Origin: an uncultured Fretibacterium sp.
GTDB taxonomy: Bacteria > Synergistota > Synergistia > Synergistales > Aminobacteriaceae
Assembly (NCBI GenBank): GCA_947168585.1
Contig: CAMVMK010000005.1
Coordinates: 1 to 64,000, forward strand
Direction of reading: 5' to 3'
DNA length: 64,000 bases
Shown: positions 9,047 to 18,363 of the stretch, piece after piece
Layout: each line of letters starts with the position of its first letter
Numbering within the stretch: position 1 is the stretch's first letter
The notes under the pieces: model-generated
The model's input: only the letters and a program-made list of their open reading frames with translations
Told to the model about the DNA's origin: nothing
Databases searched by the model: none
Position numbers and translations under genes: made by a program

Positions 9047-10093
9047 TTGCAAAAAATAAAATTTGAAACTGATTATCAAGAAGGAGCGCACCCGAAAATT
9101 CTTGAGCGTCTTTTAGCGGCAAATCTCGAACAGACTTCGGGCTACGGCGTTGACTCTCACTGCGAAAATGCTAAAAATTTAATCCGAAAAGTTATCGGAA
9201 AATCTAACGCTGAAATTTTTTTTGCTGTCGGCGGAACTCAATCGAACACAATAGCTATAAAATTTTTATTAAATCCTTGCGAAGGAGTTATCAGCGTTCA
9301 GTCGGGTCATATTAACGTCCACGAGTCCGGAGCAATCGAAGCAACAGGCCATAAAGTAATAACTCTGCCTCATCATAACGGCCTTATGGACGCCAACGAC
9401 TTAAAAAATTATCTTAAAAAATTTTACGCCGACCCGACTTGGCCTCATATGACACCGCCCGGAATGGTTTATGTTTCTTATTCGTCAGAGTACGGAACTC
9501 TTTACACTAAAGAAATGCTCACGAAAATTAAAGCCGTTTGTAACGAATATAAATTAAATCTCTTCATTGACGGAGCAAGGCTCGGAGCGGGCTTGATGTC
9601 TTCAGCTGCCGACATGAATATAAAAGATATTGCAAATTTATGCGATGCTTTTTATATCGGCGGAACTAAAAACGGCGCGTTATTCGGTGAAGCTATTGTT
9701 TTTCCTAAACCTGAAAAATTTAATTTCAGATTAATGACGACTTTAATAAAACAACAGGGCGGACTTTTAGCTAAAGGAAGATTATTAGGTCTTCAATTTG
9801 AAGTTTTATTTGAAGATGATTTATATTTCGAGAACGCAAAACACGCCGATATTCAAGCAATGAAAATCAAAAAGGCTTTCACTGAAGCAAAAATTCCGTT
9901 TTTATTCGAGTCGTTTACTAATCAGCAATTCCCGATTTTGACGCAGGAGCAGCATAAAAAATTAAGTTCTGAATTTGATTATGAAACTTGGGAGCCTCTT
10001 GAAAATAATAAAATCGCAGTCAGATTTGTAACGAGCTGGGCAACAACTGATGATAATGTAGACAGATTAGTAAAGGCGATTAAAGCATTATGA
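9047..10093 (+). CDS. Low-specificity L-threonine aldolase / beta-eliminating lyase family
   Basis: GGTQSNTIAIKF, HINVHESGAIEATGHKV, FIDGARLGAGL PLP-enzyme motifs. Confidence 0.9.
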   Translation: MQKIKFETDYQEGAHPKILERLLAANLEQTSGYGVDSHCENAKNLIRKVIGKSNAEIFFAVGGTQSNTIAIKFLLNPCEGVISVQSGHINVHESGAIEATGHKVITLPHHNGLMDANDLKNYLKKFYADPTWPHMTPPGMVYVSYSSEYGTLYTKEMLTKIKAVCNEYKLNLFIDGARLGAGLMSSAADMNIKDIANLCDAFYIGGTKNGALFGEAIVFPKPEKFNFRLMTTLIKQQGGLLAKGRLLGLQFEVLFEDDLYFENAKHADIQAMKIKKAFTEAKIPFLFESFTNQQFPILTQEQHKKLSSEFDYETWEPLENNKIAVRFVTSWATTDDNVDRLVKAIKAL

Positions 10094-10099
10094 TATAAT
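10091..10099 (+). promoter_or_regulatory. Extended -10 promoter (TGATATAAT) of candidate antisense RNA
   Basis: TGnTATAAT ~7 nt upstream of the structured RNA. Confidence 0.5.
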
Positions 10100-10105
10100 G
10101 AAGCC

Positions 10106-10271
10106 GTTCGGGAGAGGTCGAACGTTAATAATAAGGCTCACTAAAGCAGAGTTGGTTGCTCTGCAGTAGGCGAAACCTTTTCCTAGTTAAAAGGTCTAAC
10201 ATTTTATGGCGCGGATTAGATCCGCAACCGCTCGTACAAGTTTAGAGTAAGACTTTACGAGCTTTATTTTT
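10106..10271 (+). ncRNA. Candidate structured RNA with intrinsic terminator, antisense to a 33-aa sORF
   Basis: Successive hairpins GTTCG/CGAAC, GCAGAG/CTCTGC, ACCTTTT/AAAAGGT, GCGGAT/ATCCGC, and terminal GCTCGTACAAG/CTTTACGAGC followed by TTTATTTTT. Confidence 0.5.
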
Positions 10272-10297
10272 AGCCAAAGCTCAAATAACTTTTTCAT
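10196..10297 (-). CDS. Small ORF, 33 aa amphipathic cationic peptide (candidate type I toxin)
   Basis: Strong SD GAAAGGAGGTGATAAC-ATG; MKKLFELWLKIKLVKSYSKLVRAVADLIRAIKC; leader contains hairpin CCTGAAA/TTTCAGG upstream of SD; extended -10 TGATAAAAT at 10398-10406. Confidence 0.5.
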   Translation of the reverse strand: MKKLFELWLKIKLVKSYSKLVRAVADLIRAIKC

Positions 10298-10452
10298 GTT
10301 ATCACCTCCTTTCACCTGAAATTTTTTCAGGCTATCAGGGCGACCCCTTGCAAGCCTTCACTATGATTTAGAAAATCAAAGTGCCTCTCCATAAATTATT
10401 TTATCATGTACTATAATTAGCTGAAAAATAAACGGAGATGAAACAATAATTA

Positions 10453-13128
10453 ATGTCTAAAAAAATTCGCAATAGAAATCTTGAGAAAAATTATTCTCCT
10501 GATTCAATCGAGCAGAAATGGTACGCTAAATGGCTTGAAAGCGGCCTCTTTAACGCTGAAATTAATCCCGAAGCTAAGGCTTTTTCAATCGTAATTCCGC
10601 CGCCTAACGTTACAGGCTCTCTTCATGTCGGACACGCTTTCGATCACACTTTCCAAGATATTATGTGCCGTACTAAGAGAATGGAAGGTTACAGTGTTTT
10701 ATGGCTTCCCGGCACTGACCATGCAGGCATAGCGACTCAAAACGTTGTCGAGAAAGATTTAGCTAAAAAAGGAATTTCCCGTTACGACTTAGGCCGCGAG
10801 GAATTTGTCAAAAAAGTTTGGGAATGGCGGAAACTTTACGGCTCAAGAATTATCGAGCAGATGAAAAGACTAGGCAACTCCTGCGACTGGAGACGCGAAA
10901 GATTTACTCTTGACGAAGGACTTTCAAAGGCTGTCCGTGCCGTTTTCGTGAGATTATATAAGAAAGGTTTAATTTATCGCGGAAAATATATCGTAAACTG
11001 GTGTCCCCGCTGTGCTACGGCTATTTCTGATTTAGAGGTCGAATACGAAGAAAGTCAGGGAAATTTTTACTACGTCAAATATCCAATCGTTGAAAAAGAC
11101 GCGGGCGAAGAATTTTTATTAGTCGCAACGACACGCCCTGAAACTATAATCGGAGATGTCGCTATCGCCGTTCACCCCCGAAGCGAAAAATATAAACATT
11201 TAATCGGCAAACATGTCCGCGTGCCTTTAACTGACCGCGAAATTCCTATTATCGAAGACAATATGGTCGATCCGGAATTTGGAACAGGCTGCGTTAAAAT
11301 CACTCCGGCTCATGACCCTAACGACTTTTTAGTCGGCTTAAATCATAATTTAGAGCAAATTCAAGTTATTGACTCTCAAGGCATTATGAACGAAAAAGCC
11401 GGAAAATATAAAGGCATGACGATTGAACAGGCCCGCGAAGAGTCAGCAAAAGATTTAGAAGCTCTCGGACTTTTATTAAAAGTCGAAAAAATTACTCACT
11501 CTGTCGGACACTGCCAGCGTTGCGGAACAACTGTCGAGCCTTATCTCTCTGAACAATGGTTCGTTAAGACAAAACCTTTAGCAGAACGCGGAGTCCAGGC
11601 TGTAAAAGACGGGCGTATTAAATGGGTTCCCGAACAATGGGAAAAAACTTATTTTAACTGGATGGAAAATATCCGCGACTGGTGTATCTCTCGTCAATTA
11701 TGGTGGGGGCATAGAATACCGGCTTGGATCTGCGATGACTGCGGACATATAACAGTTGCTGAAAACGATCCTACGGAGTGCGAGCATTGTCACAGCAAGA
11801 ATATTCATCAAGAAAGCGATGTTTTAGATACTTGGTTCAGTTCTGCTCTTTGGCCTTTCTCGACTATGGGCTGGCCTGACGATAAGCCCGAATTAAAATA
11901 TTTCTATCCGACTTCGTTAATGGTAACCGGCTTCGATATAATTTTCTTCTGGGTTGCCCGAATGATTATGATGGGTCTTGAATTTATGGACGATGTACCT
12001 TTCAGAGATGTTTATATTCACTCGTTAATCCGCGATGAACACGGCAAGAAAATGAGCAAAACTAAAGGCAACGTCATTGACCCGTTAGTAATGATTGATA
12101 AGTACGGCGCGGACGCTTTAAGAATGACTCTCGCTGCTCTTTCTGTTCAGGGACGCGATATTTTATTGTCGTCAACGAGAATAGAAACGTATAGATTCTT
12201 TATGAATAAACTTTGGAACGCGGCGCGTTTTGCCTTAATGAATCTTGATGACGAAGTTCATGAGATAGATAAAAATCAGCTTCATCTGCACGATAAATTT
12301 ATTTTGACCCGTACTCAGGAAATGGCCGCAAAAGTACGCGAATTAATTGACAGCTATGACATTGGAACGGCAGCAAGAAGTCTTTATGATTTCGTTTGGG
12401 GCGATGTATGCGACTGGTATCTCGAAATGTCAAAGCCTGCCTTAAAAGGCGATGAGGGCGAAGAAAGACGCAAAACTACAGCGGGAGTTCTTGAAGAAGT
12501 TTTCAAAACTACTTTGCCTTTGCTGCACCCGTTTATTCCGTTTGTAACTGAAGAATTATGGGCGGCATTCGGATACGGTGATGAATTTATTATGCGTTCA
12601 AATTGGCCTGAAGCAAAGAAAGAATTTATTTTTGACGGCGTAATTTCAGAAATGAAAATTTTGCAGGACTCTGTCAGAACTTTGAGAAATTTACGTGCAG
12701 AAGCCCATGTTGCTCCACAGCAGTGGCTCAATAAAGCAGTTATCCGCGTGAATTTAGATTCTCAGGCCGCAAAAATTCTTAAGTCGTCATTAAATCAAAT
12801 TCAAAATCTTTGCCGGGTTCATGATGTAATTCTTGAAGCCCCGTCAAATGAATGGACTTACGGCGCATCGCTCTCATCAGTAACTGGAGAAGCTGAAATT
12901 AAACTGCCGGTTGGTGATGTTCTTGACGTTCCGAAAGAAATCACGAGGCTTGAAAGCGAAATTTCTTCAATCGAAAAGGAAATTGCTAAGAGTCAGGCAA
13001 GGCTCGAGAAAGCTGATTTTGTTTCGCGTGCTCCTGCTGAAGTTGTCGAAAAAGAACGCAGCAAAGTCTCAGAAGGCCAAGCACAAGTGGAAAGATTAAA
13101 AGCAAATTTAGAAAGTCTTAAAAATTAA
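10453..13128 (+). CDS. valS: Valyl-tRNA synthetase
   Basis: PPPNVTGSLHVGHAF (HIGH), KMSKTKGNVIDP (KMSKS), C-terminal coiled-coil. Confidence 0.98.
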   Translation: MSKKIRNRNLEKNYSPDSIEQKWYAKWLESGLFNAEINPEAKAFSIVIPPPNVTGSLHVGHAFDHTFQDIMCRTKRMEGYSVLWLPGTDHAGIATQNVVEKDLAKKGISRYDLGREEFVKKVWEWRKLYGSRIIEQMKRLGNSCDWRRERFTLDEGLSKAVRAVFVRLYKKGLIYRGKYIVNWCPRCATAISDLEVEYEESQGNFYYVKYPIVEKDAGEEFLLVATTRPETIIGDVAIAVHPRSEKYKHLIGKHVRVPLTDREIPIIEDNMVDPEFGTGCVKITPAHDPNDFLVGLNHNLEQIQVIDSQGIMNEKAGKYKGMTIEQAREESAKDLEALGLLLKVEKITHSVGHCQRCGTTVEPYLSEQWFVKTKPLAERGVQAVKDGRIKWVPEQWEKTYFNWMENIRDWCISRQLWWGHRIPAWICDDCGHITVAENDPTECEHCHSKNIHQESDVLDTWFSSALWPFSTMGWPDDKPELKYFYPTSLMVTGFDIIFFWVARMIMMGLEFMDDVPFRDVYIHSLIRDEHGKKMSKTKGNVIDPLVMIDKYGADALRMTLAALSVQGRDILLSSTRIETYRFFMNKLWNAARFALMNLDDEVHEIDKNQLHLHDKFILTRTQEMAAKVRELIDSYDIGTAARSLYDFVWGDVCDWYLEMSKPALKGDEGEERRKTTAGVLEEVFKTTLPLLHPFIPFVTEELWAAFGYGDEFIMRSNWPEAKKEFIFDGVISEMKILQDSVRTLRNLRAEAHVAPQQWLNKAVIRVNLDSQAAKILKSSLNQIQNLCRVHDVILEAPSNEWTYGASLSSVTGEAEIKLPVGDVLDVPKEITRLESEISSIEKEIAKSQARLEKADFVSRAPAEVVEKERSKVSEGQAQVERLKANLESLKN

Positions 13129-13211
13129 TTAATTAGGAATTATTAAATTAGGAGTTTAGGAATAAAAAAATTTCTATCTCCTAATTTTTTTGAAAAATAA
13201 AATTATAAAAA

Positions 13212-14744
13212 ATGAAAAATAAAATAATTGATTTCATAAATAATAGCGTTTATGTTCTGCTTCCGTTCTTATTAAGCATAATAATGATCTTGAATTTATT
13301 TTTTCATAATATAAATTACGCGTGCCGGAAAGAATTTCTTTTTCCGAATTTTATTTTGCTTGCTGTATCGTTGTCGATTTATATAATTTTTGCAATTTTC
13401 ATAGAACTAAAAAATAAATCTGAACTTCTGATTTTTTACAGATATAAGCATATAAATAATTGTACTGTGTTCTTATTTATAATTTTGCTTTATATTTCGT
13501 ATAACATTTATTTTTTAACAGGCTGGGATGCAGGATTAATTATTAACAATGCAAAAGCTATTGCAAGGGGACGCGCGATTGACGGAGGCTGGAACACAGA
13601 ATATTATTCCCGTTATCCGAATAATAGATTATTACTTTTGCTTGAAATAGTTTTATTCAAAATTGATAACCTTTTCTTGGGGGATATCGATAATCATTTT
13701 ATACTTATTTTTGTTCAGTGTATTTTATATGCAGCAGCAGGAAATATTTTATATAGAGTTATCTTAGAACATAATCAAAGTAAAAAATACGCTTGGTTAG
13801 GCTGGTTAAATTTTTGTATATTATTAGCTGTTTCCGGCTGGGTTACTTTGCCTTATACTGACGGAATGGCACTTCTCTTTCCGATTTTAATTTTAAGACT
13901 CTATCAGAAAAAAGAAAATTCCAACAAAGATAAACTAAAATTTTTATATTGGATTTTAATTTCATTATTATCATACTGGGGCTACGAAATGAAACCTACA
14001 GTTTTGATAATTTTTATCTCGATCATCATCGAAGAACTTTTATTTGGAATAAAAAATTTTAATAAAGACAAATTAATTAAATCTTTTCTTGTTAGTTCAG
14101 CAATAATAATTTGTTTTACAATATCACACAGCGCATTTAATGCAGCATTTAACGTTTTAGGAATTAAAACTAATGAAGACCTTAATGTTGGAGCATTGCA
14201 CTTTTTTATGATGGGATTAAAAAATGATAGAGACGGAGTTTGGGATGGCAGTGATGTTGATTTATCGTGGAGCATAAAAGATAAAAAATTACTTAAACAG
14301 ACACAGCTTCAAACTATAAAACAACGCTTAAAAGATTATGGAGTAGTAGGATTTTTAAGACACACTGCTCGAAAGTCTTTAGTAATTTTCAATGATGGCT
14401 CATTTGCTTGGGGTGTAGAAGGCAGCTTTTATAAAAAAGTTTATAACTGCCCAAATATCATAAGCCGCAAATTAAGAGATTCATTTTATAACAACGGAAA
14501 AACGTATCCACAGCTCGCTATGATAGAGCAAGCAGTTTGGCTGATGACTTTATTTATATGCGGATTTTGTTTTTTGATAAAGAAAGATAAATTTAATTCA
14601 GTTACTATTATCTCAATCATTGGAATTATAATTTTTGAATATTTGTTTGAAGCTCGTGCGCGTTATTTAATGATTTACGTTCCCGTATTTATTATCTTAT
14701 CGATAATATGCTTGAAAAACATCGCGAATAAAATAAAAAATTAG
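13212..14744 (+). CDS. Polytopic membrane protein, possible GT-C glycosyltransferase
   Basis: 510 aa, many TM segments, YYSRYPNNRLLLLLE motif seen in membrane glycosyltransferase-like proteins. Confidence 0.5.
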   Translation: MKNKIIDFINNSVYVLLPFLLSIIMILNLFFHNINYACRKEFLFPNFILLAVSLSIYIIFAIFIELKNKSELLIFYRYKHINNCTVFLFIILLYISYNIYFLTGWDAGLIINNAKAIARGRAIDGGWNTEYYSRYPNNRLLLLLEIVLFKIDNLFLGDIDNHFILIFVQCILYAAAGNILYRVILEHNQSKKYAWLGWLNFCILLAVSGWVTLPYTDGMALLFPILILRLYQKKENSNKDKLKFLYWILISLLSYWGYEMKPTVLIIFISIIIEELLFGIKNFNKDKLIKSFLVSSAIIICFTISHSAFNAAFNVLGIKTNEDLNVGALHFFMMGLKNDRDGVWDGSDVDLSWSIKDKKLLKQTQLQTIKQRLKDYGVVGFLRHTARKSLVIFNDGSFAWGVEGSFYKKVYNCPNIISRKLRDSFYNNGKTYPQLAMIEQAVWLMTLFICGFCFLIKKDKFNSVTIISIIGIIIFEYLFEARARYLMIYVPVFIILSIICLKNIANKIKN

Positions 14745-14761
14745 GAGCGGGAATTTTAATT

Positions 14762-14787
14762 TAACTCCTCACCCCTAACTCCTCACC
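14762..14787 (-). repeat. TTAGGGGTGAGGAG-type short repeat
   Basis: Plus strand TAACTCCTCACCCCTAACTCCTCACC, reverse complement of the 1907-1932 motif family. Confidence 0.65.
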
Positions 14788-14794
14788 GTCTTTT

Positions 14795-17700
14795 TTATCC
14801 AAGAAAATCTAAAAGACTCGGCTGTATTAATCTCGCAATTACGGCCAAGTTAGCCTGATACATATAATCAGCCATCATTAACTGAGTTATAACGTCAGCA
14901 GGATCAGCACCCGTCAAAGTATCTTTTTCTTCGGTCATTACGGAATTTTCAGTGATTAATCTTTGATTGTTATATTCATAGCGGGCTTGCAAGGCTCCGT
15001 CTTCGGCCATGACGCTTAAAATATTATTAATAAAGTCATCCATTCGGGGAAGCATTTTATTAAGCAAGTCTTCACGGTTGCCCGACTCGATAGCCGCCAT
15101 TACGTCATTAATAACTCCGAATCCGTTTTGTCTTGCTGTATTTGCGCCGCTTCTGACTGTAGCGTTTTGAGTGTGAGCTCCGGTACTGTATAAATCTCCG
15201 CCGGTTAAGTCAACGCCGCGTGGTTCTGTAGAATTTCCGCTGTCGTAATAGGCTTTGCCCTCAAGATTATAGCCGCCGCGATAGTGAGTTCTGCTCAAAA
15301 CGTAAACTGCGTCATCGTCAACATCTTCAACCATGAATTTTCTTGTAACATCGTTATCGCTCCCGTCAAGAAATTCAATTTTCACTGAATAACCGCGCGG
15401 CGAGTAAACTACAAGTTCGTTATCATCGTTGATAAAAGCCTGTACATCTTCGTCCTGCATTCTTGAATTTATAAATTGAGCAATGTCATCGGCTTTGATT
15501 TCGTCATCGCTCGTAACATCGCGTATAGTTGTCAAGTCTATAGTGTGGGTGTAGCCTGCGACAGTGATATTTAATTTTTCAGCAGGAAACTCTACAGGGT
15601 TAGCAGGGTTATCAGGGTCATTATAACGCTGGGCATTAACGTCCCAAGTGAAGCTGAGAATGCCGTCTCCAGTCCCGTCAGGATTTACTCGGGTTTGAAT
15701 ACCCGTTGAAATTCCTAAAGCATCTTCGGCTATATGGCCTTTAATATCGAGAATATTTACAGCCGAGCCGTCAACTGACGAGATAGAAATTAAGGGAAAA
15801 TCTCCCGTGTTTCTTGTCGCGTCCTGCCCCATATGTTCATCATAATAATTTACATAGAGCCAATCTCCGGCTTGGACTCTAAGCCTGTCCATAACGTCTT
15901 TAACTGTATCTGTCGCGCTTACGTCAATGTCAACGCTGTGAGAAAGATTAGAAAATCTTATAGTTCCTTCTCTAAAGTCTAATGCGTCAGGATTTGATTC
16001 AATATTGCCGTATATATCAACATCGGAGTTATAAGCCTGTTCAAACGTAGCGTTATCGAGCATTTTAATGTGAGTCTGTTTCAAATTTGACGAAACTCCG
16101 CCGTGAATACCCATTTGAGTTGCAAGGCCGCCGGAATAATCGTTCCATTCGGGGTCGTTAAAAGGCATATCGACAACAGTGAAAGCCTCGCCCGATAAGA
16201 AATACATTGAGCAGGAGCCTTCAATATCTTGGCCGGTCTTGTCAATATGCTGGGCAAATCCCATAATGTCGTGGCCCTCAATTTCGTTCACTTGGTCAAC
16301 AATTTCTTTCATTAATAAAGCACGGTCGACAAATCCTGTTTCTTTGTTGATTACATCAGCTTTTTTAATATTAACATCGTAATACATTCCGCAGTTCATT
16401 TGAACTCTCATAGGAACGCCTACATTATCATCAACGCACGGAGCGGACGGGAAATTAACACATTTCATTCCCACGCCGATATAATCATCGCTTTCGTTGT
16501 AAGCGTCAGTCCTTAAAGCTGTCGAGAGATTCATTTTGCTTGCGTAATTATATTCGTTCATATCTAAAAATATAACCTGCTCGCCGTTCAATCCGCGCAT
16601 TACGATTCTTTTTGTTTCCTGTTCAAAATCAGCTGTGCCGCGTCCCCAGTCATCGTCAGCATCATGGCCGCCGGGTTCTACTGTAACTTCGAGCCAGCCT
16701 GTTCCGGCATTTTTGAGCCTTTCTGCTAATTGTTCGATAGTATATTCGCCGGAATTTAATTTCATATCGACACTGCGTCCGCCGCTGATAATTCTCCAAT
16801 GAAGCTGAGTTCCGTCATCGACTGTCAAAGTTTCGTCAGGAGCAAATTCCCGGCTTTTCGTAGCTGTTTCCATGCCGAGATAATCAAAAATATCTATATG
16901 GCTTTGATCTAAAATTCTAACTTCGGACTTAACTATCACGGAATCTTTTGCGACATTGCCGTCCTCGTCAAGAAATTCAGCAAACATTGCTTCAGCTCCG
17001 CCTTCAGCTTTAATCACGAGCGACGGATAATGCAGAGCCTCTTGAGCCTCGTCAATGTTAAGCCTGTCTGAAGGCAGGTCGCCTATTCTTTGAGCAGTAA
17101 TAACTATGCTGTTTCCGTCTGCCGAATGACGTGCGTAAATTCCCTCAATAGCGTTAATTTTTCCTGCTAAAGTTTCGGGAGTATCTGTTGAAGAAATTTC
17201 GATAGTTACGGGACTGACTGAACCGTCAAGAGTCGAAATTGTCAAACTTGAACCTTCTGCGTTCCAGCCTGCGCAGTCTGTGCTGCTTAAATCACGGCTG
17301 ATTATAGTTGCTGCTGTCGGCATATAATCAGTATCCGGCCAGCCTGTAATTCCGACTTTTTCGCCGGTGTTGGACTTCAAAAATAACTGCTGTGTTCCGC
17401 TGTCGTAATCATATTCAATATAAGCGTTGACCAGCATATCCGCGCCCTGTTCTTCGAGCGAGCTGTTTATAATTGAAACTAAATCCTCAAGAGAAATTCC
17501 TGAAAGTTCATTAGGATCTCTATAGCCGTTATTATCAGTAAAATTTAAGCTCTGTATATTTTCTTCATTTGCAAATTCATCGCTATGCTTGTTAGTTTTG
17601 TTTGTGTCGGAGTCGTTCCAATCTTCAGGAATAAAAACGGCGAGTGTTCTGTTTCCGACAGTAATTTGAACTTTTTCTTCGCGTCCTGTCCAACGCCAAT

Positions 17701-18301
17701 CTAACGGAACTTTATGAGAGCAGATAAAATAAGTATCTTCATTTTCGGGAACTATGTCGCTGCCCGTGAATGAAATATCGCCTAAAAGAGTATCGCTCAA
17801 AACATATTTAAGTCTATCGTCAGAGCCTTGATATTCTATACTTCCGTCTGCTTTTTCTATAAAAGGCTTTTTTGATGAATCAGTACCGCCGAATAAATAC
17901 TGCCCTGCAACTTTAGTATTTAAGTTGTCGAGCATAATTTTTTTATTAGCTTCTATCTGCTGTGTTATATCTTTTAATTGAGTTTCGTCTAAAGCACCGT
18001 CTCCGGCTTCGATAATTAAATTTCTTATAGATTTAGCAGCGTCAAGAACATTTTGAAGAGCACTTTGAGCGTGTTTAAGCATTGTCAAAGCGTTGCTTGT
18101 GTTATCTTGATATTGTTCATTAGCATTAATCGCAGTCTGAACAGTAAGCGAGCGTGCTATTGCCGAAGGATTTTCAGATAGACGCGTATATTTCTGCCCT
18201 GTAGCTATTTGCTGCTGAAGATTTTGGATATTCCGCTGATTTTCCCGCAAAGTATCCATGAGACTCCCGTACATTGTTGCTGTTGTCAGACGGCTGAACA
18301 T
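14795..18301 (-). CDS. flgL: Flagellar hook-associated protein 3 (FlgL), unusually large (1168 aa)
   Basis: N-terminal TLRENQRNIQNLQQQIATGQKYTRLSENPSAIA and C-terminal flagellin-like D0 region; adjacent to flgK. Confidence 0.93.
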   Translation of the reverse strand: MFSRLTTATMYGSLMDTLRENQRNIQNLQQQIATGQKYTRLSENPSAIARSLTVQTAINANEQYQDNTSNALTMLKHAQSALQNVLDAAKSIRNLIIEAGDGALDETQLKDITQQIEANKKIMLDNLNTKVAGQYLFGGTDSSKKPFIEKADGSIEYQGSDDRLKYVLSDTLLGDISFTGSDIVPENEDTYFICSHKVPLDWRWTGREEKVQITVGNRTLAVFIPEDWNDSDTNKTNKHSDEFANEENIQSLNFTDNNGYRDPNELSGISLEDLVSIINSSLEEQGADMLVNAYIEYDYDSGTQQLFLKSNTGEKVGITGWPDTDYMPTAATIISRDLSSTDCAGWNAEGSSLTISTLDGSVSPVTIEISSTDTPETLAGKINAIEGIYARHSADGNSIVITAQRIGDLPSDRLNIDEAQEALHYPSLVIKAEGGAEAMFAEFLDEDGNVAKDSVIVKSEVRILDQSHIDIFDYLGMETATKSREFAPDETLTVDDGTQLHWRIISGGRSVDMKLNSGEYTIEQLAERLKNAGTGWLEVTVEPGGHDADDDWGRGTADFEQETKRIVMRGLNGEQVIFLDMNEYNYASKMNLSTALRTDAYNESDDYIGVGMKCVNFPSAPCVDDNVGVPMRVQMNCGMYYDVNIKKADVINKETGFVDRALLMKEIVDQVNEIEGHDIMGFAQHIDKTGQDIEGSCSMYFLSGEAFTVVDMPFNDPEWNDYSGGLATQMGIHGGVSSNLKQTHIKMLDNATFEQAYNSDVDIYGNIESNPDALDFREGTIRFSNLSHSVDIDVSATDTVKDVMDRLRVQAGDWLYVNYYDEHMGQDATRNTGDFPLISISSVDGSAVNILDIKGHIAEDALGISTGIQTRVNPDGTGDGILSFTWDVNAQRYNDPDNPANPVEFPAEKLNITVAGYTHTIDLTTIRDVTSDDEIKADDIAQFINSRMQDEDVQAFINDDNELVVYSPRGYSVKIEFLDGSDNDVTRKFMVEDVDDDAVYVLSRTHYRGGYNLEGKAYYDSGNSTEPRGVDLTGGDLYSTGAHTQNATVRSGANTARQNGFGVINDVMAAIESGNREDLLNKMLPRMDDFINNILSVMAEDGALQARYEYNNQRLITENSVMTEEKDTLTGADPADVITQLMMADYMYQANLAVIARLIQPSLLDFLG

Positions 18302-18363
18302 TTTTATTTCCTCCTAAATTTTACTTCTCTGCCCGTTTGTCAGGCGGGCTAACTCCTATTTGT

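Noticed and set aside
10100-10450. T-box riboswitch leader for valS
   Set aside because: No T-box consensus (AGGGTGGNACCGCG) or Stem I/antiterminator arrangement; valS has its own TACTATAAT promoter-like box at ~10409, and the upstream terminator belongs to the separate structured RNA.
18330-18350. GCCCGTTTGTCAGGCGGGC hairpin between flgK and flgL as a regulatory element
   Set aside because: Short stem without T-tract; too little evidence beyond a simple palindrome.
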